Shown in pieces: positions 16,317 to 24,797 of a DNA stretch of 34,670 bases. Below the pieces are notes generated by a model, which did no database searches, had not been told where the DNA came from, and saw only the letters and a list, made by a program, of their open reading frames with translations. Each line of letters starts with the position of its first letter. Positions within the stretch are counted from its first letter, which is position 1. Source of the DNA: CANHVK01 sp044232905 (lineage in GTDB: Bacteria > Bacteroidota > Bacteroidia > Flavobacteriales_D > Crocinitomicaceae); assembly GCA_044232905.1 (NCBI GenBank), contig JBIIKZ010000017.1:1-34670 (forward strand), written 5' to 3'. The translations under genes were made by a program, and so were the position numbers.

Positions 16317-19300
16317 ATGATTCGATTAAAAGAGGTGCTTAAAAAAAATGGATTGTTGCTTGCAACTGCATTTTCTTTTGTCCTTTTTTTGACGCATAAT
16401 CAGTTTGTTTTTCGCTCTGATTTTTCCTCCGACATCGAAAATTATCAGCAAAAATTTCGAAAAAAAACAGCCAAATTAGATGCGTTTTTAGCTTACAAAA
16501 AGAAGCATTTTTCAGAGGAAAAAATCTCCATTTTGAATCGAAAAGATTTAGAAGAAAACAGTTTTTTTCTACACATATATCGGAACGATTCCTTATTATT
16601 TTGGAACACCAATCAGCTTCCAATTTCACGTTTTTCAGACATACATTTTCCAAGTGAAGGGATTGTTCATTTACAAAATGGATGGTATTATTCGAAAATT
16701 TTAAGGATCAAAAACTGTCAATTGGTTGCAAGTTTTTTAATCAAAAAAGACTACCCATATGAAAATTTGAACCTCAAAAACACCTACAATCCGGAACTCA
16801 ATTTACCCTTTCGTGCAGGCATAATTTTAGAAAAAGACAACGCCTACCCGATCTATTCTTCCGATAAAAAATTCCTTTTTGCTTGGTACATTTTTCCAAA
16901 TCAAGTAATCTCTTCTTTCGATAGCGACCTGCTTTTTTGTTCCTTTTTACTCTTTTTTTCCTGTGCATTTTTTGCCCTATACAAATTCCAAAAACGACTC
17001 AACAACACTTGGTTTTTCATCTTATTATCGACCGTAATTTTTGCGCGCGTTGCGAGTGTAAAATGGCATTGGTTTGTTTTTGTTCATGGCATCACAGCCT
17101 TTGATCCTTCCCTCTATTCAAGCAATTATTGGTCGCCCAATTTTGGGGAATACATTATTTCATGTATCACTGTAATGTGGTCTATTTTCGCAATAATAAA
17201 TTATATTAAGCGAAATAAGGAAGAAAAAACACCTTTATGGACTTCTTATTCCCTATTGATAATAGCTGTAATTTTCTCCTTTTACTTAGGAGAAGCATAT
17301 CGTGGTTTGATTGAAAATTCTTCCATTCCTTTAAAAATTGAGAATCTATTTGAATTGAATTTCTACTCCTTTTTGACCTTCATTTCGATGGGAGTTTTAT
17401 TCTTTTCTTATGTTCGTTTTTTTAGACAAATTTTACTATTGTTAAAAGTGCAAGAACAAAAAAAGAGTGTCGTATTTTTTGCTTGGTTGGGAATAAGTGT
17501 TGGGTGTATTTTACTCGACATGAGCTTCGGAAACCAACAAATTTTATTGTTGCTTTTGCTTTCCTTAATTTCGCTTTTAATTTTTCATTTCACGTTTTAT
17601 TGGAATGGAAAAATTCATTTTGGGTACGGCATGTTACTGCTCTTTTTATTTTCATTTTTTGTCGCGCTCAACTTAGAAGTGTTTCACGTGAAAAAAGAAA
17701 ATGCCGAACGCGAATTGTTGGCAAAACGTTTGGCATCAGACCAAGATGTCGCCACCGAAAATGAGTACCTATTCTTGAATAAAAAAATTGCCGATGATGA
17801 TTTTTTTCGACGTATTCTGGCAGAAGAAAAATCGATGGGAATTTCCGAATTTAAAGAGAACATGGAACGCCGTTTTTTTAATGGATTTTGGGAACGCTAC
17901 GACACCGAATTTTACCTCTACGACAATACCAAAAATTCACTCATTAACTATGCCAATTTTCAGACTACGAATTTGGAGAATTTGGAAGTTATTATCAATC
18001 GACATAGTCTTCCATCGGAATTAGATGGACGCATGTTTTATATTAAAGATTACACGAGTCAGTATAGTTATATCATCCGACAAGAAATTAAAAACACTTC
18101 AGATAAAATTATTGGCACACTCTATTGCGCTTTAAAGTCGAAAAAGATTCCGGAGAAAATTGGATTCCCACGTTTGTTAATTTCTGGAGAAGCAAATGTC
18201 ATTGAACCACTCGAAAAATATTCCATTGCAAAATACTATGAAGGAAAATTAGTAAGTCATAATGGAAAATTCTCCTACCCTTCCGAAGATTTTGGATTGA
18301 CGAATAATACTCCTATCAGAGATGGATATTATAATACGGGTGGATATAACCATTATTTATTACGCAAAAACTATTTGGACTTAATTGTTCTATCCATCGA
18401 AAATCATAGCACACTGCATTGGTTTACTTCGTGTTCGTACCTCTTTAGTTTTTTTGGTGTTTTTTTAATTGTCCCATTATTTGTTAGTCGTCGTAAGGAA
18501 ATATTCTATTTCAAGCAATTTTCACTCGCACTTCGCATTCAAATTATCTTAATAGGAATTGTATTTATTGCACTACTCGTTTTTGGATTAGGTAGTGGTT
18601 CTTTCGTAACAAATCAATACAAAGAATACACCAACGAAATGATCAAGGAAAAAATACGATCGTTGGAACGGGATTTAAAACAGAAATATGGATCCGCAAC
18701 AAATTTAAGCATCGAACAAAATGGAGATGCCTTAGAATATGTACTACAAAAATTAGCAACTGTTTTTGTTACAGACATAAACATCTACGATCAATCTGGA
18801 TTTTTGGTAGCGTCTTCCCGACCCAAATTATTCAATATTGGATTACTATCCGAACAAATCAATCCAAAAGCACTTTTCGAATTAAATCAATTCCGTAAAT
18901 CAGAATACATCCACGAAGAAACGATTGGAAATTTACAGTTTCAATCTGCCTACCTCCCACTTTATAATAACGAAGGAAATTTATTAGCATTTATCAATTT
19001 GCAGCACTTTGGACAACAGCAAGGGGTGGAATTCCAAATCAAGCAATTTTTGGAAGCGATTATGAATGTTTCAATTTTGTTATTGGCTTTATCTGTCATC
19101 TTTGCATTATTTGTCTCAACTTGGGTAACTGCACCGCTACGTTCATTACAAGAGAGTTTATCGAACATTCAATTAGGGAAATATAACAAACCGATTTCCT
19201 ATAGCGCTAAAGACGAAATTGGGGCGCTTGTAGACGATTATAATAACAAACTGGAAGAACTGGCTTACACAACACAAAAACTCGCGCAGAGCGAACGTGA

Positions 19301-19958
19301 AAGCGCATGGCGTGAGATGGCGAAACAAGTGGCGCATGAGATTAAAAACCCTCTGACACCAATGAAACTTAGTTTGCAACAATTACAGCGTGTATACGAT
19401 CCATCTCATCCGATATCCAAAGAGCAATTAAATAAAATTTCCGCTTCACTGATTGAACAAATTGATGCCTTAGCAAAAATTGCGAATGAGTTCTCCAACT
19501 TTGCTAAACTACCAAAGGCAAATGAGCAAGAATTAGATCTAGTTGCGTTTTTAGAGAGTGTAATTATTGTATTTCGTCAAGAAGAAAAAGTGAGTATTCA
19601 TTTTGAAAGTGCATTAACTGAAGCCAAAATTCACGGAGACAAAGACTTATTATTACGTGTTTTCAACAACCTAATCACAAATGCGATTCAAGCCATACCA
19701 TCCGAACGCAACGGCGAGATTCACTTGTTTTTAACTGCCAATGATCAACGATTTATCATTGCTATTCAAGATAATGGTTCTGGTATCACTCAAGAAGCAC
19801 AAGATGCCATTTTTGTCCCATATTTTACGACTAAAACCACTGGAACTGGACTAGGATTGGCTATGACCAAACAAATCATCGAACAACAGAAGGGTAAAAT
19901 TTGGTTTGAAACACATGAAGAAGAGGGAACTACGTTTTTTGTGGAGCTGGGGGAATAA
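16317..19958 (+). CDS. Large NtrY-like sensor histidine kinase
   Basis: A 1213-residue membrane kinase, well above the usual size. It has one helix near residues 13-30, an extracytoplasmic part, about seven more helices between 200 and 460, a second extracytoplasmic region, two helices near 710 and 745, a third sensor segment (about 765-915), a helix at 918-935 and a HAMP linker (about 936-990). The kinase core is complete: H-box REMAKQVAHEIKNPLTP with phospho-acceptor His1007, N-box NNLITNAIQAIP (about 1115), G1 DNGSGI (about 1152) and G2 GTGLGLAMTK (about 1176). The HEIKNPLTP form is that of NtrY-type kinases. No response regulator is adjacent, so the partner and signal are unknown. A near-perfect parS sequence lies within the gene at 17680-17695. 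Confidence 0.9.
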   Translation: MIRLKEVLKKNGLLLATAFSFVLFLTHNQFVFRSDFSSDIENYQQKFRKKTAKLDAFLAYKKKHFSEEKISILNRKDLEENSFFLHIYRNDSLLFWNTNQLPISRFSDIHFPSEGIVHLQNGWYYSKILRIKNCQLVASFLIKKDYPYENLNLKNTYNPELNLPFRAGIILEKDNAYPIYSSDKKFLFAWYIFPNQVISSFDSDLLFCSFLLFFSCAFFALYKFQKRLNNTWFFILLSTVIFARVASVKWHWFVFVHGITAFDPSLYSSNYWSPNFGEYIISCITVMWSIFAIINYIKRNKEEKTPLWTSYSLLIIAVIFSFYLGEAYRGLIENSSIPLKIENLFELNFYSFLTFISMGVLFFSYVRFFRQILLLLKVQEQKKSVVFFAWLGISVGCILLDMSFGNQQILLLLLLSLISLLIFHFTFYWNGKIHFGYGMLLLFLFSFFVALNLEVFHVKKENAERELLAKRLASDQDVATENEYLFLNKKIADDDFFRRILAEEKSMGISEFKENMERRFFNGFWERYDTEFYLYDNTKNSLINYANFQTTNLENLEVIINRHSLPSELDGRMFYIKDYTSQYSYIIRQEIKNTSDKIIGTLYCALKSKKIPEKIGFPRLLISGEANVIEPLEKYSIAKYYEGKLVSHNGKFSYPSEDFGLTNNTPIRDGYYNTGGYNHYLLRKNYLDLIVLSIENHSTLHWFTSCSYLFSFFGVFLIVPLFVSRRKEIFYFKQFSLALRIQIILIGIVFIALLVFGLGSGSFVTNQYKEYTNEMIKEKIRSLERDLKQKYGSATNLSIEQNGDALEYVLQKLATVFVTDINIYDQSGFLVASSRPKLFNIGLLSEQINPKALFELNQFRKSEYIHEETIGNLQFQSAYLPLYNNEGNLLAFINLQHFGQQQGVEFQIKQFLEAIMNVSILLLALSVIFALFVSTWVTAPLRSLQESLSNIQLGKYNKPISYSAKDEIGALVDDYNNKLEELAYTTQKLAQSERESAWREMAKQVAHEIKNPLTPMKLSLQQLQRVYDPSHPISKEQLNKISASLIEQIDALAKIANEFSNFAKLPKANEQELDLVAFLESVIIVFRQEEKVSIHFESALTEAKIHGDKDLLLRVFNNLITNAIQAIPSERNGEIHLFLTANDQRFIIAIQDNGSGITQEAQDAIFVPYFTTKTTGTGLGLAMTKQIIEQQKGKIWFETHEEEGTTFFVELGE
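17680..17695 (+). promoter_or_regulatory. Candidate parS site (15 of 16) inside the sensor kinase gene
   Basis: TGTTTCACGTGAAAAA differs from the parS consensus TGTTnCACGTGAAACA at one position. It is read as part of the VFHVKKE coding segment. ParB sites are often inside genes. Support comes mainly from two further matches 7 to 9 kb away. Confidence 0.55.
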
Positions 19959-19962
19959 TAAA

Positions 19963-20084
19963 AAGTTCACCTCCCTCGGTCCCTCCTCAAGGAGGGAAGA
20001 TTTAAACTTAAAATCAATAAGAAACCATAATAATTCATTGAAACCATAGGCCTCCCTCCTTGAGGAGGGATTAAGGGAAGTGAC
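19963..20084. repeat. MITE-like unit: paired inverted copies B and C of the dispersed repeat
   Basis: Arm B (19963-20006) and arm C (20051-20084) are inverted copies of the same roughly 35-base sequence. Both contain the palindromic core TCCCTCCTCAAGGAGGGA and end outward in TTCACCTCCCT (B) or TCACTTCCCT (C). Together they form a 122-bp unit with 44 bases of AT-rich centre. It fills the gap between the convergent kinase and S4 genes, begins five bases after the kinase stop, and has no coding capacity. Confidence 0.75.
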
Positions 20085-20095
20085 AATCTAGTTAC

Positions 20096-20467
20096 TTAAA
20101 AATCTAAAAAATCTCCTATGGACCTTCTATCTTTTTTAGATGGTCTGCCTGTTCCTAAGTCGCGATACACTTTTTGGGCCTCTTGATACAAACGGAATTT
20201 TTCAATTTCTTCAATGGGTGTAATATCTTCAATGTAGGTTGCGACTAATTTTGGTCCGACACGTTTGTCTAATAATTCTAAAATACGATACGAAAACACC
20301 GCACTATTTTTGTGAAAATTCACTATATCGCCAATCTTAACCTCTTTGGAAGGTTTCACTTCCATTTCATTAATTCGAATCTTGCTTTTAGAAACTAGCT
20401 CTGTAGCGATCGAGCGTGTTTTCGTGAGTCGAACCGTCCATGCGTATTTATCAATTCTATGTGCCAT
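20096..20467 (-). CDS. S4-domain RNA-binding protein, Hsp15/HslR-like
   Basis: A 123-residue protein with an N-terminal S4 domain: HRIDKYAWTVRLTKTRSIATELVSKSKIRINEMEVKPSKEVKIGD, then a C-terminal extension rich in charged residues ending GRPSKKDRRSIGDFLDF. Hsp15-type proteins bind 50S subunits that carry stalled peptidyl-tRNA after heat stress. The GRPSKKDRR tail is shared by Hsp15 relatives. I chose the ATG at 20467 (MAHRIDKYAW) over a start eight codons earlier because homologues begin here and the earlier start would lie within the terminator hairpin. The desaturase terminator ends directly at this start codon. Confidence 0.88.
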   Translation of the reverse strand: MAHRIDKYAWTVRLTKTRSIATELVSKSKIRINEMEVKPSKEVKIGDIVNFHKNSAVFSYRILELLDKRVGPKLVATYIEDITPIEEIEKFRLYQEAQKVYRDLGTGRPSKKDRRSIGDFLDF

Positions 20468-20503
20468 ATAAAAACAAAAAACCTCAATCAAAAATGATTG
20501 AGG
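20468..20503 (-). terminator. Intrinsic terminator of the desaturase gene
   Basis: On the minus strand there is a perfect 9-bp stem, CCTCAATCA with TGATTGAGG, loop TTTT, followed by TTTTTTGTTTTTAT. It lies 27 bases after the desaturase stop. The T-tract runs directly into the ATG of the S4-domain gene, so read-through must supply that gene or it must have a promoter I cannot see. Confidence 0.88.
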
Positions 20504-20529
20504 TAAATTTAATAAATGATATTAAAATA

Positions 20530-21639
20530 TTAATGTATCGCTGGAGCGTAATCTTTCGTTCCTAAATCATACAACATTTTTGTATGTTCTCTAACTGCAC
20601 CAAAGAAAGTCTTGTAGGAGTAATATGGTAAGTTATACTCAGTAGCAGTTTTTTTAACGATTTCAGACAATTTTTTATAATGAACATGACTGATGTTTGG
20701 AAATAAGTGGTGTTCTACTTGGAAGTTCAAACCGCCAACATACCATGAGAACCAAGTAGATTTAGGCGCAAAATTTGCTGTATTATACAATTGATTAACT
20801 GCCCAATCGGCTTCAACAATCCCAGAATTATTTGGCATAGGATACGTAGATGTAGGTACTACGTGAGCCGGTTGAAAGATAGCAGCTAAAGTAACACCAG
20901 CAATAAAGTGCATAGCTAAGAAACATAAAACTGTACCGTACCAAGGTAAAATTGAAAAAGAAAAAGGTAAACTAAAAATAACAAGGAAGTAAAGTACTTT
21001 GGTTATGATAATAGAGCGAATTAATCGGCCGTAAGTAATATTTTGTGTTTTTAATAAGTTTTGACGTTTGAATCTTGCAGCCTGTACAAAATCCTTTGCG
21101 GTACACCACATTAAAGTCATTAAACCATAAAAAAACCACGCATAAATGTGTTGAAAACGGTGAATTTTCAAACGTTCAGCTCTTGGTGTAAAACGCATTA
21201 CTTTTCCTGGATCGATATCCTCATCATACCCTGAAACATTCGTATAAGTATGATGTAATACATTGTGTTGAATTCTCCAATTTACATCTGAACCACCAAC
21301 ACCATTTATTACTAAACCTAAAATTTTATTTACACGATCATTTTTAGAATATGCACCGTGGTTAGCATCATGCATGATGGATAGACCAACTCCAGCCATA
21401 CCAAAACCCATAATAACCCACATTAAAACAGTTAATAAAACACTATCTGCATAAACAGTATTTAATAATATAAACGGAACAACATATAGAGAAATCATAA
21501 AGATGGTTTTAACAACCATCCCAGCATTACCAAATCTAGAAATGTTATTTTGTTTAAAGTACTCCCTAACCCTTTGTTGCAGCGTTTTGTAAAACTCAGC
21601 ATTTGTATTAGATTCAAAAGTAATCGTTGGGCGTTCCAT
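20530..21639 (-). CDS. Membrane fatty acid desaturase (linoleoyl/acyl-CoA desaturase type)
   Basis: A 369-residue di-iron membrane desaturase. The three histidine boxes are complete: HDANHG (about residue 90), HNVLHHTYTN (about 125) and QVEHHLFPNISH (about 307), the last with Gln in place of the first His, as in front-end (delta-5/delta-6) desaturases. Four membrane helices lie in two pairs between the boxes. It introduces a double bond into acyl chains of lipids or acyl-CoA, probably for membrane fluidity. There is no fused cytochrome b5 domain, so an external electron donor is needed. A well-spaced promoter lies upstream and a terminator follows. Confidence 0.93.
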   Translation of the reverse strand: MERPTITFESNTNAEFYKTLQQRVREYFKQNNISRFGNAGMVVKTIFMISLYVVPFILLNTVYADSVLLTVLMWVIMGFGMAGVGLSIMHDANHGAYSKNDRVNKILGLVINGVGGSDVNWRIQHNVLHHTYTNVSGYDEDIDPGKVMRFTPRAERLKIHRFQHIYAWFFYGLMTLMWCTAKDFVQAARFKRQNLLKTQNITYGRLIRSIIITKVLYFLVIFSLPFSFSILPWYGTVLCFLAMHFIAGVTLAAIFQPAHVVPTSTYPMPNNSGIVEADWAVNQLYNTANFAPKSTWFSWYVGGLNFQVEHHLFPNISHVHYKKLSEIVKKTATEYNLPYYSYKTFFGAVREHTKMLYDLGTKDYAPAIH

Positions 21640-21663
21640 AAAAAAATATTAGAAATTAAGTAA

Positions 21664-21693
21664 CAAATATACGTCATTTTTTTAGGCGCACAA
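21664..21693 (-). promoter_or_regulatory. Complete -33/-7 promoter for the desaturase
   Basis: On the minus strand TTG (21693-21691), a 19-base spacer, then TATATTTG (21671-21664), matching the Bacteroidota TTG / TAnnTTTG promoter with standard spacing. The -7 box ends 24 bases before the ATG. Confidence 0.65.
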
Positions 21694-21798
21694 TTAAAAT
21701 AGCATAAAGGTTATATAACTATAGTATAAATACCACTTTTAAGGTATTCGATGTGCACAAAATTTTATATGATTAAATAAAATGATTTTAGAATGATC

Positions 21799-21806
21799 TA
21801 TTTTTG
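21799..21806 (+). promoter_or_regulatory. Bacteroidota-type -7 element for ispG
   Basis: TATTTTTG matches TAnnTTTG and ends 21 bases before the ispG ATG. No clear TTG at -33. Confidence 0.42.
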
Positions 21807-21827
21807 TTTAACAAAAGTTAAGTCTTT

Positions 21828-23750
21828 ATGGAAACTGCAGAAAATAAGTATTGTATTGATTATTTCAACAAAACACGAACAAAAACATCAGAAGTCATAA
21901 TAGGGAGCGTAATAATAGGAGGAGGAAATCCTATATTACCGCAATCAATGACAACCACGGACACCATGGACGTTACAGGTTCTGTTGCTCAAAGTAAACG
22001 AATGATTGATGCAGGATGTGAATTAGTAAGATTAACTGCACCATCTAAAAAAGAGGCGGAAAAATTAGGAGAAATCAAACTGCTACTAAACAAAGATGGA
22101 TACGATAAACCATTAGTTGCAGATATTCATTTTACACCTAACGCCGCAGAAATTGCAGCAAAACTAATTGAGAAAGTACGTGTTAATCCCGGTAACTATG
22201 CAGACAAGAAAAAATTTGAAGAAATTGAATTCACTGAAGAAAGTTACCAAGAAGAATTAATACGTATTGAAGAAAAATTTACACCACTAATCCTGATTTG
22301 TAGAAAATACGGTACAGCGATGCGCATCGGTACTAATCACGGTTCATTGTCAGATCGCATATTAAGTCGTTTTGGAGACACACCAGAAGGAATGGTAGAA
22401 TCTGCCATGGAATTTTTACGTATTTGCCGTAAAAACAATTACCATCAATTGGTAATATCCATGAAGGCTAGTAATACTTTAGTAATGGTTCAAGCATACA
22501 GACTATTACACAAAACAATGCTTGATGAAGGAATGAACTACCCATTACACCTTGGAGTTACAGAAGCAGGCGACGGAGAAGATGGAAGAATCAAATCTGC
22601 TGTCGGTATAGGAGCGCTATTGGAAGATGGATTAGGAGATACCATTCGCGTATCCTTAACAGAGGACCCAGAATTTGAAATTCCAGTAGCAAAAAAATTG
22701 ATAGAAAAAGGAAATCAAACTAAAAATAATTTAATAGTTACAACTAATAAAAATATTTCATATAACCCTTATGAATACAATAAAAGAAGGACAAAACATC
22801 AACATAATATAGGAGGAAAAAATGCACCAATAGTATTTGCTGATTTAAGTCAAAAAGAAAACATAATTGCTGCTAATTTCTTTGGATTTGGATATAATTA
22901 TTCGGTAAATTTAGACAAATGGAATTTACAAGATTTAGCGGCAGACTATGTGTTTTTAGGAGATCAATTGATTGATTTTGCAACACCTGGAACATTGGGA
23001 ATTGTTCAAAATTTCAATACTTGGAAAACAAATAGCTCTACTAAAAACAATTATTATCCATACGTATTAATCAAAGATACAATAGATTATAAATTCAATA
23101 CGCTTTTCTTTTTAGAAATCAACAGTCTAGATCTTCCGATTGAATTCATTAAACAAAATCCACTTGCAATTTTAGTTTTAACTACAAAATACAATAATAA
23201 AACTCAAGTTTTCCGTTACATACGGACTTTATTGGATGAAAATCAAGTTGAAAACGCTGTAATATTAAAGTATACGCACGAATTAACGGATATTGAACAA
23301 TTCCAATTATACACAGCTAGCGATGCAGGAAATCAATTTATTGATGGATTTGGAGATGGTATATGGATTACAGGACCACATCCAAATCAAATCATCAACT
23401 CATTATCATTTGGAATACTTCAAGCTACTAGAACACGTATCTCCAAAACGGAATATATCTCTTGTCCATCGTGTGGAAGAACACTGTTTGACTTACAAGA
23501 AACAACAGCAAAAATACGTAGTAAAACAGCACATTTAAAAGGATTGAAAATTGGAATAATGGGATGCATTGTTAATGGTCCTGGTGAAATGGCAGATGCT
23601 GATTACGGATATGTTGGAACAGGACCTGGCAAAATCCATTTATACAAAGAGAAAGCAGTTGTTCGTAAAAACGTTTCGGAAGAAGAAGCTGTGGATGCAT
23701 TAATTGAACTTATAAAGGAAAACGGGGATTGGGTAGAACCTATATTATAA
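21828..23750 (+). CDS. ispG: 4-hydroxy-3-methylbut-2-enyl-diphosphate synthase, long three-domain form
   Basis: A 640-residue iron-sulfur enzyme of the MEP isoprenoid pathway, converting methylerythritol cyclodiphosphate to HMBPP. The N-terminal TIM barrel shows GGGNPILPQSMTTTDTMD and AGCELVRLTAPSKKEAE, then RVNPGNYAD and AMRIGTNHGSLSDR. The C-terminal domain carries the 4Fe-4S ligands: CPSCGRTLFDLQ (two Cys) and MGCIVNGPGEMADADYGYVG (third Cys and the ligating Glu). About 250 residues between them form the extra domain seen in Bacteroidota, Chlamydia and plastids but not in the roughly 370-residue E. coli protein. The ATG at 21828 is preceded by a -7 element. It is monocistronic and followed by a strong terminator. 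Confidence 0.96.
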   Translation: METAENKYCIDYFNKTRTKTSEVIIGSVIIGGGNPILPQSMTTTDTMDVTGSVAQSKRMIDAGCELVRLTAPSKKEAEKLGEIKLLLNKDGYDKPLVADIHFTPNAAEIAAKLIEKVRVNPGNYADKKKFEEIEFTEESYQEELIRIEEKFTPLILICRKYGTAMRIGTNHGSLSDRILSRFGDTPEGMVESAMEFLRICRKNNYHQLVISMKASNTLVMVQAYRLLHKTMLDEGMNYPLHLGVTEAGDGEDGRIKSAVGIGALLEDGLGDTIRVSLTEDPEFEIPVAKKLIEKGNQTKNNLIVTTNKNISYNPYEYNKRRTKHQHNIGGKNAPIVFADLSQKENIIAANFFGFGYNYSVNLDKWNLQDLAADYVFLGDQLIDFATPGTLGIVQNFNTWKTNSSTKNNYYPYVLIKDTIDYKFNTLFFLEINSLDLPIEFIKQNPLAILVLTTKYNNKTQVFRYIRTLLDENQVENAVILKYTHELTDIEQFQLYTASDAGNQFIDGFGDGIWITGPHPNQIINSLSFGILQATRTRISKTEYISCPSCGRTLFDLQETTAKIRSKTAHLKGLKIGIMGCIVNGPGEMADADYGYVGTGPGKIHLYKEKAVVRKNVSEEEAVDALIELIKENGDWVEPIL

Positions 23751-23852
23751 ACACAAAAAAAGTATGAAAATATGACCCTCTCTACACTAAACCAAAACCA
23801 AGATGGAATTTTTTAAAGAATTCTAACAAGAAATATTATTGTTAAATAGAAA

Positions 23853-23890
23853 GAAAAAGGGTGGCTAATTAGTTTTAGTCACCCTTTTTC
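23853..23890. terminator. Bidirectional terminator between ispG and the convergent methyltransferase
   Basis: A 16-bp stem (23853-23868 with 23875-23890, one wobble) with a 6-base loop. The outer arms are A5 and T5, so it works on both strands. The 157-base gap around it holds no gene I can support. Confidence 0.9.
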
Positions 23891-23907
23891 AAATATTAAA
23901 ATAGAAT

Positions 23908-24789
23908 TTATTTTTTCTGGAAAACGTAAATCTGAGAACTGTAACCATGCGATTCAGACTTAAGGTTTGAAAGTAAACCGTTAAAAATTGCTTTCACAAT
24001 ATTTCCACCTTTATATTTTTCCGAAAGCATACTTACATAATATGCATCAAACTTCATAGGAACTATTTTAACACATTCCAGTCCAAACTGAGAAAACAAC
24101 TGTTTAATCGTATTTTCTTGAAAATGGTATAAGTGTCGAGGTACATCGTAAGCTGCCCAGAATTCCTTATACACTTTTGCATCGTATGAATCCATATTTG
24201 GCACAGCTATAAATAAAGTGCCGTTATCTTTCAATACACGAACAATTTCAGCGACATCTCTTTTTAAGTGATAAACATGTTCTAACACATGCCACATAGT
24301 AATGGCATCCTTGGAATTTGTTTCAATAACTTCAAGCGTATCTAATTCTTGCAAATTTAAATTAAAATGTTCTTTAGCGAAGTTACGCGCATCCACATCC
24401 GGTTCTAAACCTTGAACAAACAACCCTTCTTTGACACAAGCATTCAAAAAATGTCCTGTACCAGAACCTATATCTAAAACAGAATTACCTTTTGTATACG
24501 AGCGAATCAACGATACTTTATGATCTAAAGTTATATTTCTAACAAGGTTGTACAATTTATTGACAACCCCTTTATTTGTAGAACTATGTGATACATACTC
24601 CTCACTTTTGTAATAAAAACCGATGGAATTCTCAGCCGGAATAGGATTAGTGAAATGAAAACCACAGGATTTACACTTCTGAATTGTGAATGATTCATGT
24701 GTAATCATCCAGTCTTTTACTTGTAAATGCTTATCTAGATGTGTTGATTCACATATAGGGCAAGCATCGTGTTGTTTTATATGTTCCAC
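23908..24789 (-). CDS. Class I SAM-dependent methyltransferase with N-terminal zinc-ribbon-like motif
   Basis: A 293-residue soluble methyltransferase. It opens with two CxxC pairs (CPICEST at 10-16 and CKSCGFHFTNP near 38-48) that resemble a zinc ribbon, followed by the SAM motif I VLDIGSGTGHFLNACVKEG (about 105-123), VQGLEPDVDARNFA, and the post-motif block MWHVLEHVYHLKRDVAEIVRVLKDNGTLFIAVPN. This layout matches Methyltransf_11/23 proteins acting on sugars or small molecules; the substrate is unknown. The start is GTG at 24789, and that codon is the centre of a parS-like palindrome. The gene follows mnmG with a 6-base gap, so it is probably co-transcribed. Confidence 0.85.
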   Translation of the reverse strand: MEHIKQHDACPICESTHLDKHLQVKDWMITHESFTIQKCKSCGFHFTNPIPAENSIGFYYKSEEYVSHSSTNKGVVNKLYNLVRNITLDHKVSLIRSYTKGNSVLDIGSGTGHFLNACVKEGLFVQGLEPDVDARNFAKEHFNLNLQELDTLEVIETNSKDAITMWHVLEHVYHLKRDVAEIVRVLKDNGTLFIAVPNMDSYDAKVYKEFWAAYDVPRHLYHFQENTIKQLFSQFGLECVKIVPMKFDAYYVSMLSEKYKGGNIVKAIFNGLLSNLKSESHGYSSQIYVFQKK

Positions 24790-24797
24790 GTGAAACT
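24782..24797. promoter_or_regulatory. Candidate parS site (15 of 16) at the mnmG/methyltransferase junction
   Basis: TGTTCCACGTGAAACT matches the parS consensus TGTTnCACGTGAAACA except in the last base. It contains the GTG start of the methyltransferase and overlaps two bases of the mnmG stop codon (TAG, 24796-24798). Confidence 0.7.
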
